Part shown: piece after piece, positions 17,793 through 27,500 of the stretch
How positions within the stretch are numbered: the stretch's first letter is position 1
How the letters are laid out: each line of letters opens with the position of its first letter
Program-made: the position numbers and the translations under genes
The notes under the pieces: model-generated
Told to the model about the DNA's origin: nothing
The model's database searches: none
Seen by the model: only the letters and a program-made list of their open reading frames with translations
Assembly (NCBI RefSeq): GCF_001612905.1
Contig: NZ_BDBI01000025.1
Coordinates: 62,001-126,000, forward strand
Direction of reading: 5' to 3'
Length of the DNA: 64,000 bases
Origin: Nocardia ignorata NBRC 108230
Lineage (GTDB): Bacteria > Actinomycetota > Actinomycetes > Mycobacteriales > Mycobacteriaceae

Positions 17793-17913
17793 ATATTAGT
17801 TATGCAGATAAGAGTCATCTTCATTATGCGCCCACGCGGGGGAAACGTTTGCGTTCCGCATCGCGTTTACTCATAGGAAAGGATTCATTACCGATCTTGG
17901 AGAGCGCGCGATC

Positions 17914-19230
17914 ATGGAACACACCGATGTCGTCATCGTCGGCTCGGGCTTCGGCGGACTTGCCGCAGCCAAGCAGCTGGCCAAGTCGCGAATCAACTTC
18001 GTGTTGATCTCGAGCACCCCGGAGCACCTGTTCCAGCCGCTGCTGTACCAGGTGGCGACCGGCGTACTCGACTCCGAAGAGATCGCCCCGCCGATCAAGA
18101 ACGTACTGCGCCGCCACCCCGAGGCCGACGTCCGCCTGGGCAAGGTCACCGGCATCGACGCCGACGCCGCCGTGCTCACCTACGAGACCGCCGAGGGCAC
18201 CCGCCAGATCCGCTACGGCTCGCTGATCGCGGCCACCGGCGCCAGCCAGAGCTACTTCGGTCGCGACGACTTCGCCGACAAGACCTTCTCGCTCAAGACC
18301 ATCGACGACGCCGAACGGCTGCGCGACCAGATCGCCACCGTCTTCGCCAAGGCCGAGCACGCCGACGAGGCGACCAAGCGCAAGCTGCTCAGCTTCGTGG
18401 TCGTCGGCGCGGGCGCGACCGGTGTCGAGGTGGCGGGCCAGATCAAGGAACTCGCGAAAAGGCACTTCCACCAGAAGGTCTCGGTCACGCTGGTGGAGGG
18501 TGCCGACGCGGTGCTCCCGCCGTTCGGCGGCGGGCTCTCGGAGTACGCCAAGCGGTCGCTCGAGGGTAGCGGCGTGCAGGTGCTGCTCGGCACCTTCGTC
18601 ACCGACATCGCCGAGGGCAAGGTGACCGTCCGCGACAAGGAGGGCATCGAGCGCGGTATCGCCGCCGAGACCGTGGTGTGGTCGGCGGGTGTGCAGGCGG
18701 GTGGCTTCGCGACGCTGCTGGCCGAGGCCACCGGCGCCGAGACCGACCGCGCGGGACGCATCCTGATCAACCCCGATCTGACCGTCGGTGGGCACGCCGA
18801 CATCTACGCCATCGGCGACATGACCTCGCTCAACGGCTACCCCGGCCAGTCGCCGGTGGCCATGCAGGAGGGTCGTCACGCCGCCGACATCATTCGCGGC
18901 AAGAAGGACGCAGGCACGCCGTTCGTCTACTGGGACAAGGGCAGCATGGCGGTGATCAGCCGGTTCAGCGCCGTGGTGAAGCTCAACGAGCGCATCACCT
19001 TCCGCGGCACCATCGCCTGGGCGATGTGGCTGGCCGTGCACCTGATGTACCTGGTCGGTTTCCGCAACCGGTTCGCCGCGGTGGCGTCCTGGCTGGTCGC
19101 GTTCGCCGGTACGGCCCGCCCCGGTTTCGCCGAGGCCGAGGTGCGCGAGCTCCCGGCGGCCGCATCCGGTGACGAGCGCGCCGGGACAGACGATGCGAAC
19201 AACGACAAGAAGGATCGTGTCGCGGCCTGA
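17914..19230 (+). CDS. Type II NADH:quinone oxidoreductase
   Basis: A 438-residue flavoenzyme. The FAD-binding motif VVIVGSGFGGLAAA lies at the N-terminus, the NADH-binding motif FVVVGAGATGVEVAGQI near 158, and the second FAD motif DIYAIGDMTS near 300. HLFQPLLYQVATGVL is a quinone-site segment of NDH-2 enzymes. A C-terminal hydrophobic amphipathic region (IAWAMWLAVHLMYLVGF, then VASWLVAFAGT) anchors it to the membrane. It transfers electrons from NADH to menaquinone without proton pumping. It is divergent from lysR and followed by a strong terminator. Mycobacteria have ndh elsewhere, so this may be an additional copy. Confidence 0.9.
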   Translation: MEHTDVVIVGSGFGGLAAAKQLAKSRINFVLISSTPEHLFQPLLYQVATGVLDSEEIAPPIKNVLRRHPEADVRLGKVTGIDADAAVLTYETAEGTRQIRYGSLIAATGASQSYFGRDDFADKTFSLKTIDDAERLRDQIATVFAKAEHADEATKRKLLSFVVVGAGATGVEVAGQIKELAKRHFHQKVSVTLVEGADAVLPPFGGGLSEYAKRSLEGSGVQVLLGTFVTDIAEGKVTVRDKEGIERGIAAETVVWSAGVQAGGFATLLAEATGAETDRAGRILINPDLTVGGHADIYAIGDMTSLNGYPGQSPVAMQEGRHAADIIRGKKDAGTPFVYWDKGSMAVISRFSAVVKLNERITFRGTIAWAMWLAVHLMYLVGFRNRFAAVASWLVAFAGTARPGFAEAEVRELPAAASGDERAGTDDANNDKKDRVAA

Positions 19231-19241
19231 TCCGACTGTCC

Positions 19242-19275
19242 GACGGCCCGCCGGGAAACCGGCGGGCCGTCCCCG
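19242..19275 (+). terminator. Intrinsic terminator of the NADH dehydrogenase gene
   Basis: A perfect 13-bp GC-rich stem (GACGGCCCGCCGG, 19242-19254, with 19259-19271) closed by a stable GAAA tetraloop. It starts 12 bases after the stop and has no real U tract, as is common in high-GC actinobacteria. Confidence 0.8.
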
Positions 19276-19477
19276 TTTCGCAAGCTACGCAGTGCGCACC
19301 CGCATTCCGGATCTCACGCGAAATCCACGGTGTTCGGCCAGAAACCCGCAGGTGGGCGAACGATGGGCAGCGGGTCGGTGAACGCCCGGTGTGACGGGTG
19401 TCTCGTTCACCGAACGGGCATCGTCACGACACTGGAGCGTCGCCCCGATGCCAAGTCGGGCTGGCTTCATCAACTGC

Positions 19478-20296
19478 ATGACAATTTCGTCCGTGTTGAC
19501 CGCGCCGGCGCCGGACTCCGGGGTGGGGAAGTCTCGCTACTCGCTCGTCGTCGCCTCCGACGCCGAGCATCGCGAAGCCGCGCAGCGCCTGCGCTTCCAG
19601 GTCTTCGCCGCCGAACCCGGTTTCCAGATGCCCGACAACGGTACCGGTCTGGACGCCGACCGGTTCGACGAGCACTGCGACCACCTGCTCGTGCGTGACG
19701 AGTTCACCGAACAGTTCGTCGGTTGCTACCGGATGTTGCCGCCGGACAGGGTGATCGCGGCGGGCGGCTATTATACCGCCACCGAATTCGATCTCACCCG
19801 CCTCGATCCCGAGGGCCACCGCATCGTGGAGATGGGCCGGGCGTGCGTGGTGCCCGACCACCGCAACGGCTCGGTGCTCACCCTCATGTGGGCGGGCATC
19901 CTGCACTACATCCAACTCACCGGTTACGACTGGGTGATGGGCTGTGTGTCGGTGCCCATGCAGGACAGCCCGCAGGACCCCGCCGGGGTGAACGTGCGCG
20001 GCGTGCGCGACATGCTGCTGGGCCGCCACTCCTGCGACCCGGAACGCTATGTGGAGCCGTACAACCCGGTCGTCGTCGACGGACTGTCGCTCGACCAGCT
20101 GACCCCGCCGAGCCGCCCGAAGCTACCGCCGCTGTTACGTGGTTACCTGCGCCTGGGCGCCGAGATCTGCGGCGAACCGGCGCACGACCCCGATTTCGCG
20201 GTCGCCGACTTCGTCGCGCTGCTCGGTATGGAAACCATCAACACCCGGTACCTGGAGCGGCTGCAGAGCGCGGCCGCCAATTTCGACGGGAAGTAA
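19478..20296 (+). CDS. OlsB-like GNAT N-acyltransferase, Rv3027c-like
   Basis: A 272-residue protein of the hemolysin/ornithine-lipid N-acyltransferase type: YSLVVASDAEHREAAQRLRFQVFAAE, DEHCDHLLVRD and the core motif EMGRACVVPDHRNGSVLTLMWAGI (near 118-142), followed by DWVMGCVSVP. Family members transfer a hydroxyacyl chain from acyl-ACP to an amine such as ornithine. ATG 19478 is chosen over an earlier in-frame start. It lies 5 bases upstream of an OlsA-like acyltransferase, giving the two-step set used for ornithine-type aminolipids. Rv3027c and Rv3026c are paired the same way. Which amine is acylated is not shown. Confidence 0.8.
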   Translation: MTISSVLTAPAPDSGVGKSRYSLVVASDAEHREAAQRLRFQVFAAEPGFQMPDNGTGLDADRFDEHCDHLLVRDEFTEQFVGCYRMLPPDRVIAAGGYYTATEFDLTRLDPEGHRIVEMGRACVVPDHRNGSVLTLMWAGILHYIQLTGYDWVMGCVSVPMQDSPQDPAGVNVRGVRDMLLGRHSCDPERYVEPYNPVVVDGLSLDQLTPPSRPKLPPLLRGYLRLGAEICGEPAHDPDFAVADFVALLGMETINTRYLERLQSAAANFDGK

Positions 20297-20301
20297 CCGC
20301 C

Positions 20302-21246
20302 ATGGTGTTCGACGCGCCGCCCGCCCCCCACTCACACTCGTGGATGCCGTCGAGCCCCTGTGGTTCCGGCTGTATCGAACCGATCGACGAGGTCGGTACC
20401 GCCAGAATGCTGACCAGGCTGGCCGGGGTGGCCGGGCTGGTGCTCGGTTTCCCGGTCCTCACCGTCGCCACCCCGAAGGCGCGTCGCGAGGACATGCAGC
20501 GCCGGTACGCCCGAGCGGCGTTGCGCTGCTTGGGGATGCGGCTGCGCGTCATCGACAACCGCGGAGCCGACGCCTCGGCGGCCGGGTTCGCCGATCCGGG
20601 CACGCCGATGATGGTGGTGGCCGGGCACATCGGCTGGGCCGACGTGGTCGCGCTGGCCGCCGTACAACCGGTGAGCTTCGTGGCGCGTGCCGACATGGTC
20701 GAGTGGCCGCTGCTCGGCAAGCTGGCCCAGCTCACCCGCGTGATCCCGATCGAGCGCGCCCGGTTGCGCGAATTGCCGGGTGTGGTCGGGCAAGTCGCGC
20801 AACGGCTGAGTGCGGGTAACCGGATCGTGGTGTTCCCCGAGGGCACCACCTGGTGTGGCCGGGCCTACGGTTCGCTGCGCCCGGCCATGTTCCAGGCCGC
20901 CGTGGACACCGCCACCCCGGTGCAGCCGGTGCGGTTGCGTTACCTCGACCGCGACGGAATGCCGTGCACCGTTCCGGGTTTCGTCGGTGACGACACCTTC
21001 GCCGACTCGGCGAAGCGGGTGCTGCGCAGCAAAGGCATGACCGTCGAGATCGTGCTGGAACCGCGCGAGCACCCCGGCACCGACCGCCGTGATCTGGCAC
21101 GCCGGTGTGAGCGCGCCATTCGCGGCGCCGACCGCTCGCGCCACGGTGTGCTCGACACGGAATGGATCGAATCGGGCAATACGCGCGTGCAGGATCCCTC
21201 GGTGACGCAGCAGGAGCCGGTGTCCACCGGAGCTACTGCTTGGTAA
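20302..21246 (+). CDS. 1-acylglycerol-3-phosphate O-acyltransferase family (OlsA/PlsC-like, Rv3026c-like)
   Basis: A 314-residue membrane-associated acyltransferase. A hydrophobic segment (LAGVAGLVLGFPVLTV) occurs near 38-53. The catalytic HX4D motif appears as GHIGWAD near 105 (Gly replaces the more usual Asn), with the acceptor motif VFPEGTTW near 178. It lies 5 bases behind the OlsB-like gene and was chosen to start at ATG 20302. Together the two could N-acylate and then O-acylate an amino acid; M. tuberculosis Rv3026c has alternatively been listed among candidate MGLP acyltransferases. A perfect palindrome lies just downstream. Confidence 0.82.
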   Translation: MVFDAPPAPHSHSWMPSSPCGSGCIEPIDEVGTARMLTRLAGVAGLVLGFPVLTVATPKARREDMQRRYARAALRCLGMRLRVIDNRGADASAAGFADPGTPMMVVAGHIGWADVVALAAVQPVSFVARADMVEWPLLGKLAQLTRVIPIERARLRELPGVVGQVAQRLSAGNRIVVFPEGTTWCGRAYGSLRPAMFQAAVDTATPVQPVRLRYLDRDGMPCTVPGFVGDDTFADSAKRVLRSKGMTVEIVLEPREHPGTDRRDLARRCERAIRGADRSRHGVLDTEWIESGNTRVQDPSVTQQEPVSTGATAW

Positions 21247-21262
21247 CCCTCCCGGTCTTGTT

Positions 21263-21300
21263 CCGGTAGCGGAGGTCGCGATCGCGACCTCCGCTACCGG
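21263..21300. terminator. Perfect 38-bp palindrome, likely bidirectional-type terminator
   Basis: CCGGTAGCGGAGGTCGCGA is followed immediately by its exact reverse complement, giving a 38-bp uninterrupted palindrome 16 bases after the acyltransferase stop. There is no T tract. A terminator is most likely; a dimeric protein site or a cruciform is also possible. Confidence 0.6.
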
Positions 21301-21594
21301 TATTCGTCCTGCCGCCGAGCAGGTGCCGCCCGCAAATGTGAAAAGGGCGCTACCGCAGCGTGTGCGTGCGATGCTGCCCTGATCACCGCGTGACCTGCGC
21401 CGCTGACTGAAGAGTCCCCTCTACCCACTTCGCTGCGAAGTGAAACCTGTGAATTGGCTATGCCATGAACTAAATGAGATATTTGCGGTACCGTCACGCA
21501 GGATTTTCCCGATACGCCGGGTGTAGTCGTCGCCCGGCGGCGTGTGAGCAGTGCGAACGCATGGGTTGATCCATGGTGAAGGGAAGCGTTTCCG
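21301..21594 (+). promoter_or_regulatory. NRPS upstream region: AT-rich promoter, dyad and leader hairpin
   Basis: This gap has no convincing gene. It holds a dyad CACTTCG-CTG-CGAAGTG (21426-21442). A possible promoter follows: TTGGCT at 21454 and GATATT at 21478, spaced by 18. A leader hairpin pairs CGCCGGG (21515-21521) with CCCGGCG (21533-21539). AAGGGAAG at about 21579 is the ribosome binding site for GTG 21595. The AT-richness stands out from its surroundings. Regulation by a dyad-binding protein is inferred. Confidence 0.4.
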
Positions 21595-24500
21595 GTGACC
21601 GAGCAAGTTTCTGGCGTCCGTCGACCCCGCCCCGTTCGACGTGGACGAGTATCGACCTCCGCCACCCTGCCCCGGCTGCTCACGGCAGCTGTCGAGCGTG
21701 CCCCCGAGGCCACCGCGCTGCGGTTCGCCGGCCGCTCGCTCACCTACACCGAGCTGGACCAGTGGTCCTCCCGGCTGGCCCGTGTGCTCATCGCCCGCGG
21801 GCTCGGCCCCGGTGACCGCATCGTCCTCGCGCTCACCCGCTCGATCGAATCGGTGGTCGCGGTGTGGGCGGCGGCCAAGTGCGGCGCCACCTTCGTGCCG
21901 GTCGACCCGCGCTACCCGGCCGAACGCGTCGCCCACATGCTCGGCGACTCCGGCGCGGGCTTCGGCCTCGCCTTGGCCGACGACGCCGCCCGCCTCGACA
22001 CCGGAATCCGCTGGCTCGCCGTCGATTCCGCCGCTTACCAGGCCGAACTCGCCGCCGCGTCGGACGAACCCGTGTGTGCGGGGGAGCGCACCGCGCAGCT
22101 GCGTCCCGACGAGCTGGCCTACATCATCTACACCTCCGGTTCCACCGGTGTGCCCAAGGGCGTCTCGGTCACCCACACCGGTCTGGCGGGCCTGTGTGCC
22201 GAGCAGGTCCGCCGATTCGGCATCGATACCGATTCGCGCACCTTGCATTTCGCTTCACCCAGCTTCGATGCCAGCATGCTCGAAGTGCTGCTGGCGGTGG
22301 GGGCGAGCGCGACGATGGTCATCGCGCCGCCGGATGTGTACGGCGGTGACGAACTCACCGAACTGCTGCGTACCGAACGGGTGACTCACGCCTTCATCAC
22401 GCCGGCAGCGCTGGCCGGTCTCGATGCCACCGTGCTGCCCGAGCTGCGTGCGCTCGCCGTCGGCGGCGAGGCCTACCCACCGGAGCTGATCGCGCGGTGG
22501 GCGCCGGGTCGCTCCTTCTTCAACGTCTACGGCCCGACCGAAACCACCATCGTCTGCGCCATGAGCGACCGGCTCGACCCCGGCGACGTGGTGACGATCG
22601 GTAACACGATCCCCGGCATGACGGCGGTGGTCCTCGACGCCCGGCTGCACCCGGTGCCCGACCGCGTCCCCGGCGAGCTGTACCTGGCAGGCGCCGGGCT
22701 GGCCCGCTGCTACCACGACCGCGCCGGGCTCACCGCGAGCCGTTTCGTCGCCGACCCGGCGGGCGGCGGCAGGCTCTACCGCACCGGTGACCTGGTGCAA
22801 TGGGAGCCGGTGCCCGGTGGGATGGGCCTGAAATTCCTCGGCCGCACCGACGCGCAGGTGAAGCTGCGCGGTTTCCGCATCGAATTGGGCGAGGTCGACG
22901 CCGTGCTCTCGGCCGACGACTCGGTGCACTTCGCCGCGACGCTGATCAGGACGCTGCCCAGCGGGGTCGACGCCCTCGTCGCCTATGTGGTGCCCGCGCC
23001 CGGCGCGACCGTCGATCCGGCGGCGCTGACTCGGCTCGCCGAGCAGCGGTTGCCGCAGCACGCGGTGCCGTCGGCCGTCGTGGTGCTCGACGAACTGCCA
23101 CTGACTCCGGTCGGCAAACTCGACCACCGCGCCCTGCCCGACCCCGAGCTGACCACACGCGGATTCGCCGAGCCGCGAACCGACGCCGAACGCACCGTCG
23201 CCGAGGTCTTCGCCGAGCTGCTCGGCACCGACCGGGTGGGCCGCGACGACGACTTCTTCGCGCTCGGCGGCAATTCCCTGCTCGCCACCCGCCTGGCCGG
23301 GCGCCTGGGCGCGCTCACCGGCGTCAGGGTGCCCGCGCGCACCGTGTTCGAGCACGCGAGTGTGGCCGCGCTGGCGACCGCGCTGGCCGACCTCGTCGCC
23401 GACACCCGTGTGCCGTTGACCCGCCGCGAGCGTGGTGCGCGGATTCCGCTGTCGCTGGCCCAGCAGCGCATGTGGTTCATGGCCCGCCTCGACCCCGATG
23501 CGAGCACCTACAACATTCCGGTCGCGCTTCGCCTGTCCGGTCCGCTCGATACCGCCGCCCTCACCGCCGCCCTCGACGATGTGCTCGAACGCCACGAAGT
23601 GCTGCGTACGGTCTACCCCGAACACGACGGCCAGGGCTACCAGCAGGTCCTTCCGGTGGCCGCGGCCGGTCTCGAGGTGGCGGTGACCGCGATAGCGGAG
23701 TCCGACCTGCGCGGTGAGCTCGCCAGGCACACCTTCGGTGGGTTCGATGTGTGCGCCCGGGTTCCCGTGCGCGCCACCGTCTTCCAGCTCTCGGCGACCG
23801 AGCATGTCCTGGCCGTGGTGGTGCACCACATCGCCACCGACGGCTTCTCCCTCGGCCCGCTCACCCGCGATCTGATGACGGCCTACAGCGCCCGCACCGA
23901 GGGCCACGCCCCCGCCTGGTCACCGCTGCCGGTGCAGTACGCCGACTACACCCTGTGGCAGCACGAAGTGCTCGGCGCCGCAGACGATCCCGCCTCCCTG
24001 TTGGCCCGCCAGCTCGACTTCTGGCGCACCGCGCTGGCGGGCGCGCCCGCCCTGCTCGAGCTGCCCACCGACCGTCCGCGCCCACCGATCGCGAGCACCA
24101 GGGGCGCCGCGCACCACTTCGCCTTCGACGCCGACTTGCATCGGGCACTGGAAACCCTCGCCCGCGAACACAATGCCTCGCTGTTCATGGTGGTGCGCAC
24201 CGCACTGGCGGTGCTGTTGGCCCGGATGGCGGGCACCGACGACGTCACCCTCGGCGCCCCGGTCGCCGGTCGTGGTGAGCCCGAACTCGACGACCTGGTC
24301 GGCATGTTCGTCAACACCGTCGTGCTGCGCACCCGGATCGCGGCGGGGGAACCCTTCGCCGCCCTGCTCGACCGGGTCCGCGAGAGCGATCTGGCGGCCT
24401 TCGGGCACGCCGACGTGCCGTTCGAACGTCTTGTGGCCGAACTGGATCCACCCCGCACCCAGGCGCATCATCCGCTGTACCAGGTGGCGTTGTCGTTCCA

Positions 24501-27500
24501 GAACTTCGGTGCCGCACGCCTGGAACTGCCCGAATTGAGTGTGGCGGCAGTCGATCTGGGCGACGAGGTGGCCCCGGTCGACCTGCAGTTGACGGTGGTT
24601 CCCCAGGAAGACGGGGACGGACCGGCCGGGCTGCGGTGTTCGTGGCGTTACGCCACCGCGCTGTTCGACGAGTCGACCATGGCGGCGCTCGGCGCCCGAC
24701 TCGGAACGCTGCTCGCGGCCGCCGTGGCCCACCCGGACCACGCCGTGGGTGATCTGCCGTTGCTCACCGAGTCCGAGCGGACCGAACCGGCCGGTGAGCT
24801 GCGGCTGGTTCCCGACGTGACGCTGCTCGACGAGTTCCGCACGCAGGCGTCGCGCACGCCGGAGGCGCCCGCGGTGACGTTCGCCGATCGGACCCTGACC
24901 TACCACGAGCTCGCGAGCCGGGTCAACCGGCTGGCCCGGTTGCTCGTGGCGACCGGGGTCGGGCCGGGCAGCACCGTCGGGGTGGCGATCCGGCCGTCGC
25001 TCGACCTGGTCGTCGCCATGTACGCGGTCTTCGCGGCGGGCGGTGCGTATGTGCCGATCGACCCGGAGTCGCCCGCCGAACGCCGCGCCGACATCCTGAC
25101 CGCCGCGCGCCCGGCCTGCGTGCTCAGCACGGTCGCCGACACCGTCGAGGTCGACGACCTGCCCGTGATCTCGGTCGACCTGGTCGCGAATTCCGGTGCG
25201 CTGAAAGCCTTCTCGGACACGTGGCTCACCGACGCCGACCGGCTGCGTCCGCTGCGGACCCTCGACCTCGCCTACGTGATCTTCACCTCGGGTTCCACCG
25301 GCAAACCCAAGGGTGTCGGTGTACCGCATTCGGCGATCGTGAACCAGACCGCGTTCATGGTCGGCGAGTACGCGGTCGGCGCCGCCGATATTGTGCTGCA
25401 GTCGATTCCGTTCACCTTCGACGCCTCGATGATCGGTTTCGCGACCCCGCTGCGCGCCGGGGCCCACATGGTCGTCGCCGCCGCACACGGACTCACCGAC
25501 CCCGCCTACCTGGCGGATCTCATCGCGCGCCACGGTGTCACCGGCACGACCATCGTGCCGTCGGTGCTGCAGATGCTCCTCGACGCCGCGCCCGCGGGCG
25601 TACTGCGGACGCTGCGTGCGGTCTGGGTGGGCGGTGAGGCGCTGCCGAACGCGACCATCGCCCGTTTCGCCGCCGCCACCTCCGGCCGGCTGCACAACCT
25701 GTACGGGCCGACCGAGGCGACCGTCTCGATCACCGCCGCCGACGTCACCGAGGTGGGTGACGGCATCGTCCCGATCGGCCTGCCGCACTGGAACTCTCGC
25801 GCCCATGTGCTCGACGCCCGGCTGCGGCCGGTGCCCCTCGGCACGCCCGGCGAGCTGTACCTGGCCGGTGCGCAGCTGGCCCGCGGATACCTGGGGAGCC
25901 CCGGTCGCACGATGGAGCGGTTCGTGGCCGACCCCTACGGTCCGGTCGGCGAACGCATGTACCGCACCGGTGACCTGGTGCGCCGCCTGCCCACCGGCGA
26001 ACTGACCTACCTCGGCCGCACCGACGTGCAGCTCAAACTGCACGGCCTGCGCATCGAACCCGGCGAGATCGAGGCGGCACTGCGCGCGCATCCGTCGGTG
26101 GCCGGTGCGGCGGTGACGGTGCACCACGAACAACTCGTCGGTTACGTCACGCCGTCCGGTGTCGATGTCGCCGAGGTGCTGGCCACCGCGCGAACCCTGT
26201 TGCCGCCGTACATGATCCCGCACCGGGTGCTCGCGCTCGACGAGTTCCCGCTCGGCGCGACCGGCAAGCTCGATCGTAAGGCGCTGCCCGCACCCGCGCG
26301 CGAGATCCGTGAGTACCAGGCACCGGTCACCGACGACGAACGAGTCGTCGCGGAGGTGTTCGCGAGCGTGCTCGAGCTGGAGCGGGTGGGCCGCGACGAC
26401 GACTTCTTCGTCCTCGGCGGTACTTCGCTGTCGGCCATCCGGGTGCGTGCGAGCTTGGCCGAACGGCTCGGCATCGAGGTCGCATTGCGACTGCTGTTCA
26501 GCTATCCGCTGGTCAGCGACCTGGCGCTGGCACTGCGCGACGAGAAGGCGGCCTCCTCGACCGGCCCCGATCCGGCGCTCGACCGGGTGCTCGATCCGTC
26601 GATCACCCTCGACGGGTGCACCCCACCGCGCTCGGGCGAACCGGCGAACATCCTGCTCACCGGCGCCACCGGATTCCTCGGCAGCTTCCTGCTGCGCGAA
26701 CTGCTCGAACACACCACCGCGACCGTCCACTGCCTGGTGCGCGCCGCCGACCCCGACACCGCACTCGACCGGGTGGTCGCCACGGCGGCCGGATACGGCA
26801 TCGAGGTCGATCGGGCCCGATTGGCCGGTGTCCCAGGCGATCTCGCCCGGCCGCAGCTCGGCATCGACCCACGCCGCTTCGCCGAACTGGCCGACCGGAT
26901 CGACGTGATCTACCACAACGGCGCCCTGGTGAATCATCTCGAGCCGTACGGGCGGATGCGCGAGGCCAATGTCGGTGGAACCACCGAGGTGCTGCGCCTG
27001 GCCACCACCACCCGCGTCAAGGCGGTGCACTACGTATCGACGACGTCGGTGCTCGCGGGCATTCCGCAGGCCGACGGCGTGCCTGCCGGGCTTCCGGGCT
27101 ACGCGCTCACCAAGTGGGTCGCCGAACAGTTGATGCACACGGCGGCCGAGCGCGGCGTGCCGATCGCGGTGTACCGGCCCGGCCTCATCACCGGTGATTC
27201 CCGCACCGGCGTCGCACCGGCCGAGGACGCCTGGTGGACGATGCTTCGCTCGATGCTTGTGCTCGGCACGGCCGTCGACGTGCGCTCGGTCGCGATCGGG
27301 ATGGCGCCGGTCGACTACGTCGCGGCGGGCATCGTGCGGCGGTCACGTGACGATTCGGCGCTGGGCCAGGTGTTCCGGGCGGCGGGTCCGGAGGTGCCGC
27401 TCGGCATCGTCTACGACGAGATCGTGCGGCGCGGTTACCGTTTCGACTTCATCGATCCGATGGAGTTCGGGCAGATCCTCACCACGGCCGCCGAACAGCC

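Noticed and set aside
23920..27138. A 1,072-codon open frame antisense to the NRPS
   Set aside because: It mirrors the codon pattern of the sense gene, encodes low-complexity Gly/Arg/His-rich sequence and has no domain; typical of high-GC coding DNA.
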